Below are positions 28,001 through 41,300 of a stretch of DNA of 64,000 bases, piece by piece. The DNA comes from Dermatophagoides farinae (lineage: Eukaryota > Arthropoda > Arachnida > Sarcoptiformes > Pyroglyphidae): contig NC_134677.1 in assembly GCF_024713945.1 (NCBI RefSeq), forward strand, positions 6,327,001 through 6,391,000, read 5' to 3'. Below the pieces are notes generated by a model. It was not told the DNA's origin. It did not search any database and saw only the letters and a program-made list of their open reading frames with translations. The position numbers were made by a program, and so were the translations under genes. Each line of letters begins with the position of its first letter. The stretch's first letter is position 1.

Positions 28001-30558
28001 TAATATATATGCCCTGGCTTGGCTTACAATGTTTGTTATTGGAGATGATGGAGAATACATTTACATCACATATAAAAAAAACCGAAAATATATTCTTTTC
28101 CGAAATTTTATTGTTATTATATACTTGATCACCCAAAAAAAAAAAAAAACTATCAAGGGCCGATATACTATAGATTTTACGAAACGCAAACACACACCAC
28201 ATACTACAAACATTATTATACAATAGAATTTCGATTCTAGAACCTTGAATGGTGATGATGATGATGATGATTGTCAATATAATACACATAAGCATTCAAT
28301 AAAAAAACGTTACTTGAAGAAAATTCTTTCAAATTCACGGATCGTCCCTCGTTTGAATCGTCTGGATTCGAGTCTCCCTGAACCCAAGATTCAGGAACGG
28401 CAATCATATTGTTTCGATTCTTTTTTTTTCTATCTCGATTTTTCATATTATTTCTCGTGTTGCACACACAGACACAAACCAAAGGACAATAACATGACAA
28501 ATTCCGATGAAATGCCATTAATGTTTTGTTAGCCAATTTTTTTCATTTCTTGACTTGATGAATCTGCGCATCGAGTATCGTATTATCTGCGTCATACCAT
28601 AGTTCGCGCCCAGTATGCGGGATTTTCGAAAATTCTTTCGGCTCGTAAATGGCCATTATGGAATAATAATATTTACCTTCATTGCCATTCATAATGTTGT
28701 TCATATATCTATCTGTATTCCCAAATTTATTTTCATTAATTATTGATCAAATAGTCCACCTGGTTAATTCCTCATTCGATCATTAGCCTCCAACAGTAAT
28801 ACATAAAGAATTTTGGGTCTACCCATTTTTCAAATTATTATTCGTTATAATAATGAGCTTTAATTCTCATCTGTGATATATTTGAATTTTTTTCCGTATG
28901 TTTGCATTTGTTGGTTTCATCATCATCATCATCATCATCATTATCGTTTAGAGCTACTATAACCGAATATTTCTTTTTTTTCAACATAAATTTTATTCAC
29001 TATAAGTATTTATATGTATTGTATTATATAAAGGAGTTAATCGCTTGTGTTTAATATTATGCAAACAATGAATGTGTGTGTCTATGAGCCGACAATTATC
29101 CATTTACCCATGCACACCTTATACAACATATATTCGAATATGAATACAGGTCGCTGACAAGTATAATTTGTTTGATTTGAATGGGAAAAAATGAAAGAAA
29201 AAATCATCGCCAAACTGGTTATGAATTTAATAATGGAATAAAAAAAAATTGAACTAGATAATAGCTTTTTTTTCTTCTTTTTTCTTCTTCATTTGTATAA
29301 CGAATATGATTTATTACTTGACAAACATAGAAAATAAAAATAAAAATGATTTCTAAAATCAATATATACCGAAAAAAAAGAAAATTCATTCTAATCGTTT
29401 GGATGTTCAATTTTTTTTTTTACTCTTTGTTATTTGTTGTCGATGAACAGGCGAACGAAGGAAAGTTCACCATATTACAGTTGATTGGCATGTTACGGGG
29501 AATCGCATCTGGTATGGAATATTTATCCACAATGAATTATGTTCATAGGGTATGTTTTAAGCGATCAAAGTATATTGAAATGATGATTAATTTTACATAA
29601 AAAAAATATTTACTTATTAAATAGGATTTGGCCGCTCGAAATGTTCTTGTGAATTCATCATTAGTTTGTAAAATTGCCGATTTCGGTCTTTCACGAGAAA
29701 TTGAAAGCGCTACCGAAGGAGCATACACCACAAGAGTATGTGATTCTTTATTTTTTTTTTTGATTCGGATAATAATAAATTGAATTTAATTTATTGACAG
29801 GGTGGTAAAATACCAGTCAGATGGACAGCTCCCGAAGCGATCGCTTTCCGCAAATTCACATCTGCATCAGATGTTTGGAGTTTTGGTATCGTTTGTTGGG
29901 AAGTAATGTCTTATGGTGAAAGACCATATTGGAATTGGTCTAATCAAGATGTAATCAAAAGTATTGAAAAAGGATATCGACTTCCTCCGCCAATTGTATG
30001 TTAATAATTTGTCTTTTCAATAACATTGATTCTATTAATAATCTATCTATTCATTTTTAATTCATTCAGGATTGTCCTGATGCTGTCTATCAATTAATGT
30101 TAGAATCATGGCAAAAAGATCGTTCTAATCGTCCAACATTTACACAAATTGTAAAAACATTGGACAAACTGGCCAAATGTCCAGAGAATCTAATGAAGTT
30201 AGCTCAACAAATGACAAGGTATTTATGTCAATTATATGAAAGGAATGTGAAAATTCATTTATTCTTTCTTTTTTTAAAAAAAAACAGAGTGGATCCATTC
30301 ATCGAGCAAACTTCCATACCCGATGTGATACAATTCAAATCATTTTATGAATGGTTGGCAAGCATTAAAATGTCCAGATATCAGATCAATTTTGAACATG
30401 CTGGTATCAATAACCTGCCTGCTGTAGCACGATTAAGCCCACAGGATTTATTAACCATTGGTATTGATATTCCAAGTCATCAGAAAAAAATAATGAATAG
30501 TATCTTTTCATTACGAGCTCAAAATAGTATTGGTTCACCGGAAGGTTTTCTTGTTTGA
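16001..30558 (+). CDS. Eph: Eph receptor tyrosine kinase (ephrin receptor), 5' exon missing
   Basis: Single-pass receptor for membrane-bound ephrins in cell-contact guidance. Coding exons by splice site and phase: 16001-16080, 16164-16344, 16425-16573, 16856-17186, 17760-17915, 17990-18292, 21804-22054, 22669-22750, 24233-24347, 25311-25393, 26802-26846, 27295-27704, 29451-29549, 29625-29735, 29801-29995, 30070-30218, 30288-30558. All phases agree and give about 1002 residues, close to full family length. Domains in order: ephrin-binding domain (from [11 protein letters not shown], with SCKETF and IAADEGRF), Cys-rich/EGF-like region ([27 protein letters not shown]), two fibronectin III domains, one membrane helix (exon 24233), and a juxtamembrane segment with [11 protein letters not shown]. 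The kinase has [23 protein letters not shown] split by an intron, DFGLSRE and [13 protein letters not shown] domain follows, and the tail ends GFLV, a possible PDZ ligand. The signal peptide and start codon are not identified. Identification as an Eph receptor is very secure. Confidence 0.96.
18855..18874. repeat. (GT)n microsatellite in an Eph intron
   Basis: About ten GT units within the 18293-21803 intron. Similar (GT)n or (CA)n tracts recur across the window, for example near 7527, 8513, 10471, 12363, 12731, 20414, 20799 and 32729. Confidence 0.85.
21231..21256. repeat. (ATG)n microsatellite
   Basis: About eight ATG units. (ATG)n/(CAT)n is the commonest trinucleotide repeat in the window and causes the many false open frames rich in Met, Asp or His. 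Confidence 0.85.
22751..26801 (+). other. Three large Eph introns around the transmembrane and juxtamembrane exons
   Basis: Introns 22751-24232, 24348-25310 and 25394-26801 surround small exons of 115 and 83 nt and lead to a 45-nt exon at 26802-26846. Contents are AT-rich simple sequence: (ATTGA)n near 23286, (TTA)n near 25905, and (AAAC)n and (ACAT)n near 25976-26050. No further gene seen. Confidence 0.7.
23286..23306. repeat. (ATTGA)n short repeat
   Basis: Four tandem copies of a pentamer in the Eph intron 22751-24232. Confidence 0.75.
27705..29450 (+). other. Eph kinase-domain intron with two GC-richer islands
   Basis: The intron lies between the exon ending in ...DAFLR and the exon starting ANEGKF. 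Most is AT-rich, but about 28325-28405 and 28543-28660 are visibly richer in G+C and CpG than the surroundings. The second island carries an antisense ORF, listed separately. A (CAT)n tract lies at about 28919-28941. Confidence 0.7.
28543..28704 (-). other. Unexplained antisense ORF (53 codons) inside an Eph intron
   Basis: Read on the minus strand from ATG 28704 to TGA 28543 it gives 53 residues, and the frame stays open about 14 codons further upstream. The peptide has a mixed, protein-like composition (it contains [20 protein letters not shown]) and uses GCG, CGC and CCG codons, unlike the low-complexity ORFs around it. The plus strand is also open over the same stretch, and I find no convincing splice signals or family match. 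It could be a nested gene, an exon of an unseen antisense transcript, a mobile-element relic or chance. Function unknown. Confidence 0.25.
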
Positions 30559-30827
30559 TACACACAAGAAAATATAGGAGTAGTATTTTGAAAACTAAAA
30601 CAAAAAATCCGAACTTCGATGAAACAAAACAATTCAAATGCCAATTACAATTGTGATTTTTTTTCTCATTCATTTTTTTTCTATTTCTGTTATATTCATT
30701 GATTTGATTTTGATTGATGTTGTGAAATTAAAAAAAAACTCATCATCATCATCATTTTCATTTTCATTCTTGGAACAATCATTGTATCTGGAATCGAATA
30801 TTGTTCACTAGAATCTAATCTAATCTC

Positions 30828-30833
30828 AATAAA
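30828..30833 (+). terminator. Candidate poly(A) signal AATAAA, Eph 3' UTR
   Basis: AATAAA lies about 270 nt after the Eph stop codon. A second AATAAA is at about 31202-31207. Either could end the transcript. Confidence 0.45.
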
Positions 30834-31625
30834 TTCTCGATAATGAATGCCAAGTCTGTAGTAAAAACAAACATCAATCTTGCTTATTATCATCATCATC
30901 ATCATCACCACCATCATTATTGTTTGTTATTCATTTAATTTTAAATGTTCTCATATTTATTTTTTTTTCAATTATAAATTTCTTTTTTTTTCGTTTTTCT
31001 TTTCATTGTATCAAATACTTTTGTATCATACATATAAGCGGTCGAAGATATTTGTTTGTAGTATTGTAATTTTGTAAATAATAATAACATTCGTTTACGA
31101 ATATGAATAATTTTTGCTCTGTATATAATATGATATAATGATAATTGTAATTTCGGAAAAGAATTATAAAGAAAAAATCCATTTTACATTTAAAATAATA
31201 TAATAAAAAGCTCAAATATTGTGTTAATTTGATTTTGTGTCGAAAGAGGGAGTCACATTTATATCATTATTTTCTGAATAATTTAAATTTGTTCATTGAT
31301 ATTAAAATATTCGGAATTAAAGTGGCTCAACAAGTTTATATATTGCTTTTATAATCATCAACATGGAGGCCATGTCCATTTTAATTTTTTTTTGTTTTTC
31401 AAAAATATCTATCCTCTAGTATCACTGGATGGCGGAAAATTCAAAGGTTTCATTTGTACAATGTGTATTTGCTGTTCTCATCATGGATTCATCAATAAGC
31501 AACAGCAGTGGATATCATTACGACGAAAGAGAGAAAGAGAATGAAAGAGCAATCGAACAAGTTGGGGATACAATCACGAAGAATGAGATGAGAAAGAGAG
31601 AGAGAGAAAGAGAAGGAAAGCATTT

Positions 31626-31653
31626 TATGCCCACCGAATAACCAACCGACCAA
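31626..31653. repeat. 28-base dispersed repeat, copy 1
   Basis: Starts tatgcccaccgaataacc and is identical over 28 bases to 33435-33462. The flanks differ: catccaacagac follows here, tttgatgatg follows the other copy. Confidence 0.85.
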
Positions 31654-33434
31654 CCATCCAACAGACAACCTCGAACTATTACAGATTGCATACATGCATG
31701 TATTCTAAACACTTCGAGGATCTGTTGCATGCATACTACTTCGAGAACATTTTTTTCTGGCTTCAAATTTCGACACTTTCGCTGTTCAACAACAACAACA
31801 ACAACCACAATGACGATGATGATGATCACAACAACAACAACTGCAACAAAAAGTGATGGCCATCGCTCAGATTCAATAATAATAATACATCCATATCAGA
31901 TGGCTTGATCAATAAATGATTTTCGCTTATTGCCATTTGATTATTAAATTCATTTTTCTGAATTGAACATTTTTAATTGAAATTCTATTTAATGTGATTG
32001 TTGTGCATGGATATATTTAAATTTGTGCTTTTGTTATCCATCATAATGAATTCATACGAATTAATCTTCAAACAGACAATGTTATTATATTGATTATGAT
32101 CAATATAATAAATGTTTGATCAGCCAAATCGTCGGATATATAACACCAATCGATATATGCTAAAATTGGAATAAATAAACAACAGTAACAATAAACTCAG
32201 TTTTTTTCCAGTCTCTTCGTCGTCATTCAAAGTTGAACAAAAAAGTAAATATTTATCCGGAACATTTTGGCCAATTTTAGTCAACGAAAAAAAAAAATAA
32301 AAAATCCGCTCTTCTCAAAATTGTTGTTTGTACAACAACGCTCGTACGTTTGTGTTCATTCGTTTTCTCGCATATTTGAAATGCATGATTTCAAATCGAT
32401 CATCATTTTTTTTTTTGCTAACGGAGAAAAAAACTACATAAAAGTTTGTCATTAAAATCGGTTATAATATCATTGACGATTGATTTCATGACGTTCAACC
32501 TGGTTTTTATTCCAATTTCTATCGTTATTTGGATTTTATACATTTCTTTTTTGGCTTTACTTTTTTTTCGGTAAGTAACAATTTGTATTGGATTCATTGT
32601 TCAATTATATACATATACTACATATTTTGTTTGCCAATGATACGATTGATTAAAATCATACATCGGTTGGTGGCCATTCAACCATTTCATTTACCATTCC
32701 GAATATTGATAATATGTTTCGCATGTCGCACACACACACACACACACACATATGTCATGGTAAATGACATTCGGTTTTAGTTTGCTATCACATTTGTCCC
32801 AGCCTAATAATCAATGCCAGATGCCCTTCATCATTATTCTTCAGATCTAATAGATTAGTTGATTCATTCTGACCCACACGCTATTTTTTTTCTGATGAGA
32901 ATGGCACGTGTTTAACTAAAGTCACGTTCCAAATCGTTGGCAAAACTAATTGATATGGGCCCGTACTTGGACTAATAATGCCGTTGCTATTGCTGTGTAC
33001 ATATTGTGTGTCACATCATAAAATCTAAGACAAATGAAAATCCTGAAAGAAATGTATTTTTTCTCATTTTTTTCATTCAATGTCCATGTGTTTACTACTT
33101 CAGTGTTCGTTTGACCATTTGTATCTACTTCTCGTCGAATCGATCCTGATGATGATCTGTTTTATCTTAGAAACTAGTAATATGTTTTCTAACAGTTTTT
33201 ATTTTCATCTAAAATTGTAAATCATGAATTTGACCAATTTGATCATGGTTAAATTAAATTGAATAACATCTTCTCTTCTTGTTTATTATCAAGTTCAATC
33301 CATTCAATGATTGGTCAGAGTTTGTTGTTGTTTTAATAGATCGATCAAGTATTCAATCATCTATCTAAATCTATTTGAATCTCTTCATTATCCATCGTAT
33401 CTCTACAAAGATTATATCTACATAGCAAGCAAAA

Positions 33435-33462
33435 TATGCCCACCGAATAACCAACCGACCAA
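33435..33462. repeat. 28-base dispersed repeat, copy 2
   Basis: Identical to 31626-31653, same orientation, 1.8 kb away. It is too complex for simple slippage, although it contains two ccaaccgacc-like pieces. Confidence 0.85.
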
Positions 33463-35336
33463 TTTGATGATGATTATTACCTGCATAGCTTTGTTCCTGT
33501 CATTCAGATCATTTTTTCTGGAACAGTTATCTTAATCACTGTATGTGATCATTTATTGATCTATCGCCATTTCAGTTCAATGTACTTAATCATCCTCATC
33601 ATCATCTAAAGACATTGTCCATTTACCTTTTTAGCAATAGCTAATCACAATGACAATAAGAACAACCAAAACAACAAAACAGAATAGTATATACAAAATA
33701 ACCAATCGAATAAATAGTTTCAATGTTGTTATTGTCGTAGTTTTTCTGTTTTTTTTTTGTTATTGTTTGTTAGATAACGGCTAGCCAACTATGATTTTAC
33801 TTTATACGAATTATGTCAATAATTTGATTGATGGAAATGTTGGATCAATGTTTTATGCACATATACACGCATATAACAATTGATTCATTCGATCGATGGT
33901 CTATTCATCATCATTCTTTCATTATTTGACGATGATGATTACCATTTGTATTATCCATCTTTCAATACACACTGATAGATCGAAAGAAATAATCAAATAT
34001 TTTCTTTTTGTTTTTTTTTCTTTTCTTTTGTCCATTCATTTTTTTTGTATTCACGATTTTTTTTTGTTCGTTAAGGCGAACTTGAATTGATTTGAATCAA
34101 GTTGGCTATAATCGACATTTATTTATATATTTAAGTTATGATTATCATTATATAATATTTATCGTCATAATTTGATTGTGTTTATATCATCAATTTTAGG
34201 ATTAGATTTTTTTTTGTTTTGTTTTGTTTTTCATATTCTTTTTACCAAATAATACTGGTTTTTCCGGTATATATCAATGTTTTGTAGGAAAACAAAAAAA
34301 TTTGTCACTTGTTTCTTTGCATCCTGTTATATGATGATCACACATAAACACACATTTTTTTTATACTGAAAAGTTAACACTAACCTGTGAATGTCCTCAT
34401 TTCGTTGTTTAGTATTTAAAGTTTGGCAATTTTTTTTTTCTGTTCAGCCTTGCTTCAACTTGATTTTTATCAAATCCAACAAGCGAGAAAAAAAAATCAA
34501 CTTTTATTAATCAACACAAGTAGCGATATTTATTCATTTTCCAAATATATATTGGCCATAGAAAAAAAAGGAAATAAAAAACATCATCATTCATCTTATT
34601 GTGATGATCACACAGTGTATGTAATAGATTAGAAAGCAGAAAAAGCATTAAAAAAAATTTTTCAATTACACCAAACCATAGATGTGTGTTGATTTTCACT
34701 TTCCAAGAATAGAACAATTTTTTTTATGAGAATTTTGTTGTTGTTGTTGTTGTTGTTTACAAAATTTCATAACTTACAATAATAACATGAAAAATCATTG
34801 GACCGAACAAATTTTTCCGAATCGCATTTGTATTTCATTCATTTATTTATTTACATTTAATCTGTTATTACATTTGTGTTTGTATTTCTCACTCTTCGTA
34901 TAGATAGTACATCGTAATCATCATAATTTTGGAACTTAAAATATATAGTTGTTTTGGAGGAAAACAAAGAAAAAAAAATTTCCTTATAATCCATATACAA
35001 TTTGCATTTCATATTCATCCTTTTTTATTCCATTGGTCAATAAACATTTTTTTTTCATTTTTCATTCATTCTCAACTTGCAATCAATATATATTGTCATT
35101 CAAGACTATGCCTTTGTCACGATTTCGTTTCTATATATGGATTCATTTTTCAACTTTTTCTTCTTCTTTTGACAAATCATCTTTCATTATTCACAATTAA
35201 TAGACAAGCAACAACAAAGCAACAAACCAATAAACAGAATTTTATTTGTAGTGATTTTTTCCTATGGTTTTGTGTAGATGGATTATTATTATGATTATAT
35301 AATAATGTTACGTTAATCATAATTTTATACTGAATA

Positions 35337-38300
35337 ATGACTTTTATTGAACAACAACAATCACCAATGATGGCCATCATTAGGCCATCATCAATGAATA
35401 TAAGTCCGAATGAATTCTATGATTCAGCCATTGAATTAGTGGCTGATGATTATTCATCATCAACAACAAGTTATTGTGATCCATATTTATCTACAACATC
35501 AACAAAACATACGTATAATCAATCCAATAATTGTATTGCAGTTACATCATCGTCATCATCAGCGATCAATCGATTGACCAATTTAGTCTATACGAATCCG
35601 AATAACCAATCATTGAACACGTTAGTTTTCAATCCAATGTATAGAACAAAATTTAATGGTAATGATTCGAAAAGAAACCAACAACCAGTTTTGTTCGATC
35701 AACAACGAATCGATTCGTCAATATCGACACTTAAATCATCTCCTAAGTCATCAACATTATCAAAGGAAATCATTCCAAAACAAAAATCATCTCATCAAAC
35801 ATCATCGTCGTTAGTAATAAGCAATAATAGAACATTATCAATGATGGCTACTAATCCACAACAACCTGTCGTTGTCATCTCCTCTGATAATCAAAAATAT
35901 CAGCCTCAATCATCATCAACAGCGATCAATACATCATATAAGGACAACAGAGAAAACCGAATTCATTCGGCCACAAAATATCAACCGCAGCAACAAATCA
36001 ACACGAATATCAAGAAGCAGATTACTATTCAGCAGCAACCACTACCGTCAATATCATCATCATCATCACCACTAAGATCTTCACGAAGTTTTACGGCCAG
36101 CTATTGCTCACGGCCAAACGTGACATGTAAGTTTTTCTTTTTCTGTTTATTCTTCATATTCTTCCAAAATATGTTAGCACATTTTTTTGTGCATTTTTTG
36201 GTTTGATAAATGAATATCTTTTCAATAAAAAAAAATATTGATCCGGTATATCGTGGTACGGTAATTATAACTTTTCTCAATTGGTTGAATTCTTCATCCC
36301 AATAATTTATTTATTTTTTTCTGGCCTCCTATTCTCTGATCGTTATCACTGTTATGAAACATTCTTTGACATCCACATTATATCAAATTATTATATTAGT
36401 TCAAACAAGTTTCGTTTATTTTCTAAAATAGTTTTCTCTTCACTTGTTGTTGAGGATAATTTTTTCGCATTCTATGCATCTTCTACCATGATATGTATTA
36501 ATGAATTTGATTTACAGGTCATATCTTTTTCATAATCGTCATTGACTTAACGGAAGTTGGTCATCATCATCATCATCATCAACAAGAAAAAAAAATTTTT
36601 GAATTTAATTTAATAATTGTTACTTGTCATGGTTTGTTTTTTTCCTATTACAGACAAGATAATTTAATTAAATCATGATTATTTCACATAATTAGAAACA
36701 AAAATTCAAGGGATTTTAATTTTCATTTTTTCAATGATAAATTTCAGTCATTCACTTGAATAACATTGAACAAGGTTTTTTCCAAATATGTATCTTCATT
36801 CATTCATTTATTTCATCATTTTATCCAACTAAAATGATGAAAAATAATATTATAACACTAACATTTTGCCAAATGAATGTATCAATCTTGTTTATAATGG
36901 ATCTAAAAATAAAATCTTCATAACTAAATAGGATAATAAATAAAATATAATATATGCCAGCTGTATGTTATAAAACATACATTTGGGTACGGTTGGTTGG
37001 TTGGTTGGTTGGTTAGTTAGTTAGTCGAATCATCATTCAACTTGTAGCAAACTTGTTCGACTAATGTCTGTTGTTTGTGAAAAATTAAAATTGAAAAAAA
37101 ATAACATCAAATGTGTATTGTTGGCAAATTAAACTAAGGCTAGAGATAAAGAATTACATCATGATGATGATGATGATGATAATGATAATTATTATTATTA
37201 TCACCAGCATCAACATTCAATCACACAAACATGAAATGGCTTATACTTTTTATATATACACAGTTGGTGGTTTGACACTACTTACCTGCAATGTATGCTA
37301 TTGATCTATCCACGTACGGGTTATTTAGTCTATTTTTTTTTTACTTCTTTTCCCCCATGTCAAGTCGAACATTTGTTTATATCCGATCCGTGTCGATTAA
37401 TTTTCCATTTTATAATAATAATTGATTGAATCTTGATGATAATTATTATGATAATGATCATTATCATCATCATGTTGTCGATGGAAAGAAAAGAAGAAAT
37501 TAATTTTTCCCCATCCATTTGATGATAATAATGGATTGTGTGTATGTCTTTTTATGTAATATGGATACAAGTCTCGTGTCAGCGGATCGGTGATGAATGG
37601 TTTTTTCATTCATCATCATCATCATCACCATCATCATCATGATGTTCGATAGAAAATACAATTTAAGTGTTCCAATTTTCCAATTCAATATAAATATGCT
37701 TTGTTTTGTTTTTGTTTCATTTTGTTTTTTTTTTTGTTTAACATACGGAAATGATTTCATCATCATCATCATCATCATCACCACCATCGACATCATCGTC
37801 GTTTGTATGTATTTTCATTTTTTTTTTTCAAGAAATATTAATAAAAACAACAGACATTTATTAATATTTGAAATCTATATCCAATTAATCAAATACTATA
37901 ACTAGAATCTAGATAACTATTTTGTTTGTTTGTTTGTTTGTTTATCATTGAATACCAATGAATTCATTTTTTTATTACCATTTTCAATACTTTTATCGAT
38001 TTGGCATTGATTCTACTTTTCGCACAATAATTGATTGGAACATCCATAATTAGAACATCCATCGATTGTCAATCATCTTTTTTAAAAAATGTTTTGTGAT
38101 TGATTTTTATGATTTTGTTTCTATTGTTGTTGTTTTGTTTTCCCTATTGATGATGATTTTTCTTTTCTTTTCCTTTCTTGAAAATATAATAAGGATAAAA
38201 GATGAAAAAAAAATATTAATCCATAACTATCGTTTGTCTGAATGTTTTTTTTTATTATTATTATTCATTATTGTCGTAGATTTGACTGCATTTGTTAGCA

Positions 38301-41300
38301 TCATAAATTGCCAAAGATAATGGAACACATTAAATTATAGCCAACAATATTGACGAGGATATTGTTCTGAAGTTTAAGGTGTTGCTGTTGTTGTTGTTTG
38401 AGTGCTATCAAATTTTTCCGCTGTCCATCAACAACAACAACAACATCGATTCAATTCAATTATGTTAAAAAGAAAAACAATTTTTTTTCTCTTATCCATA
38501 GACTGACAAAAAAAAGAAAATTTTGATGCATCTGTCTTGTTGATGTTATTGCATTGATTGACCTCTGTGTACACATATATTTTAATTCAAAATCAAATCA
38601 AACTGAGGCCAATTGGACAACACAATCATCGACATTGGTCAACAACTAGATATGGTAAATGAATATACGAAAAATCAACTAACAAGTTAGCTGCTTAAAT
38701 TATTTCATTTCATTTTTTTTTCTCCATCCATACAACTTAATAAATTCATTTGATGTAAATCGATTTGTTTTTTTTCAAATTTTTTTTTATTTTTAAATTT
38801 TATTAGCTAAATTATATATGACACCTACACACACACACATAAATCATTTATATTATATTGGGTGCGACATTTTTGATATCTCATTTTGAATTCTTTTTTT
38901 TCTCATTCTAAAATGTAGTTCTAAAAATCAAGTTTCAAGTTTTGATCTAAAAATAATCATTTCATATTCATATTTTTTGTTTTCTTCATACAAAATTTTC
39001 AATGCATCCACAATTTGACTAGATATACATGAATAAATATGATCATTACATTCAAAATAATTTTTCCCACCATTTCCATTTCAATTGCTGAAAACTTTTC
39101 CTATTCTTATTTTTTTTTGTCATTGTTTCTTAATTTAATTACTTTTTCTATGTTCATTCGTTTTAATTGCCTTCACCATCACCATCATCATCATCATCAT
39201 CATCATTATAATCCTAATAATCATCAAACGGTAGTTAGATTTACACATACAAGAATTAATTCCACATTTCACTATATAAAATGTAAATGAACATCAATGG
39301 CGGCCATGTCATAATAATAAGCCTATTAATTTTTTCACTATATCCAACTATATATGCACGCCAAATGATCACTATTGTCACTTGTTGATCAACATTGCCA
39401 TGTTGAGTGAAAAAAATTCACACTATTCAATTTTAGTTGAAAAAAAAATTTTTTTTTGCGTTCCTGAAACTGAAACATGCTTCAAATTACATTTTGAAAT
39501 CATAATATGATGATGATGATGACTAAGGATGTTTACGTGAAAAACAAATGATCCCTTGAAACATCCTTTTATGTACACGATGATGATGATGATGATTTCA
39601 AGCGATTGAATTAAAATGAATGGGTAAAAAAAACATTTTTTTTTTCATTTATTTAAATTTTTACTTTTCATCATCATTATCATCAGCACAACACAACAAC
39701 AATATAATGATGATGATGATGATGATCGACTGAACATAACCAGTATATATAGAAAACCTAGATAAAAAAAAGAATGAAATTCAAATGGTAATTTGATGAT
39801 GATGTTCATCATTGCATAAATTCATAAAATATATATACATATGCATTTCAATAAACACGGGTTGCATTCCATTTGACATGTTCATTGGCCTAGTTTTTGT
39901 TTGTTGTTTTTATTTTTGCACACAACACAATTATGACGATGGTCCCTGATGATGATGATGATGATCGGTGATGCGGTGGTTCCCCACCTTCAAAGTTTAC
40001 CATGTTTCAATAAAAAAAAATTAGTTGTTCTACATATATTTTTTTTGCTTTTGTTATTATTATTATTTTAATATTTCATATTTGATAATGCATAATTTGA
40101 CGATTGTTTTGATCAATAATAATTTTCATCTTTCATGCTTTTTTTTTGATATCCGTCATATTGATGAAAAAAAATCATAGGTTTTTGATATCCCTTTGAC
40201 ATCATCATGGCCACCATTATCATCATAGAAGAGAAAAAAAAATTATCTGCCTTATTCGGTCATTTGATGATATGATAATTATGCTTATGATAATAGTCAA
40301 TCAGTTATGATTCCGAATCAAACACAAACAAACAAACAAAAAAAAACTTTCTTATATTTGACAACATGAATGGTTGAAAATGATTGCTCATAATAAAAAT
40401 TGTTTTGAATTTCAATCAATAACTGTAACAATTATCAAGAGTGGTTGAAAATGTCCATTTGCGAAATAATTTTTAGTAATGGTCCAGCAACTTCCGGTAA
40501 AATATTTTTCCGGATCTTTATGATATGCCTCAATCTCATGATAAAACTGATCTAATCAACATTCTATTTTGAAAATATCAAAGAAAAATATTTGGTGGAA
40601 CATGTTTGAAATCCATTTTTTCAATGTAAGTCTATGGAGTTCATCATTGATATCCACAACGTAAGTGTTTATGATGTTCACCATTAAGTGATGGTGTTCA
40701 ATGTAAATGAATTGTTATTCAATGGTAATGATACATTTTTTTGCACCACTTGATTTCATCTTGATTGATGTTGACATTGTTGTGTCATATGTTGATGCAG
40801 AACAGATTGAAACATGGCAGGCATTAGGTTTTATGATTCTCCGCATCACATCTGATCTGTACATCATCGATTTTATGATTTTTAACATTTAAAGCAATCA
40901 TCAGCGTCATAATGTGTGTAGTCTGGCAATCGATGAAAATGAAAAATAACTTTGGATTTGCCTTATTCGGTCATTTCAGATGGTTGAATGATACTGTTCT
41001 TTTTTCGATAATTATTCTTATCAATAATAGACAATCAGTTCCAGGGCTATTTCATGATTTCGTTGGCTTATCCACTATCAAACAACCTGGTGATAATTGG
41101 TTGATTCAAAAATTGATTCTTATCATACACATTTTAATACATGAACAATAAAATCCATGAATACATTGCCTAGGATGTTTTTAGTTGAAAATGCAATATT
41201 AGACTTACATAATGAACACCATACATAATAATCAAGAACTCCATAGATTGTTGGATTTCCGGATTTTTGACATACCAAATACTTTGATATTTTCAGAATC

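Larger units (their letters stand above)
30559..35336. other. Intergenic region between Eph and FAM110 genes
   Basis: 4.8 kb with no supportable coding exon. It contains the Eph 3' UTR, (GA)n near 31600, (CAA)n near 31790, (CA)n near 32729 and (TTG)n near 34737, plus one member of a 28-base dispersed repeat pair at 31626-31653 and the other at 33435-33462. It may hold the promoter and non-coding first exon(s) of the FAM110 gene, but I cannot place them. Confidence 0.65.

Noticed and set aside
28355-28385. tRNA-like T-arm and a small hairpin (cctgaa...ttcagg)
   Set aside because: No acceptor stem, D-arm or anticodon arm can be folded around it; the hairpin stem is only six pairs.
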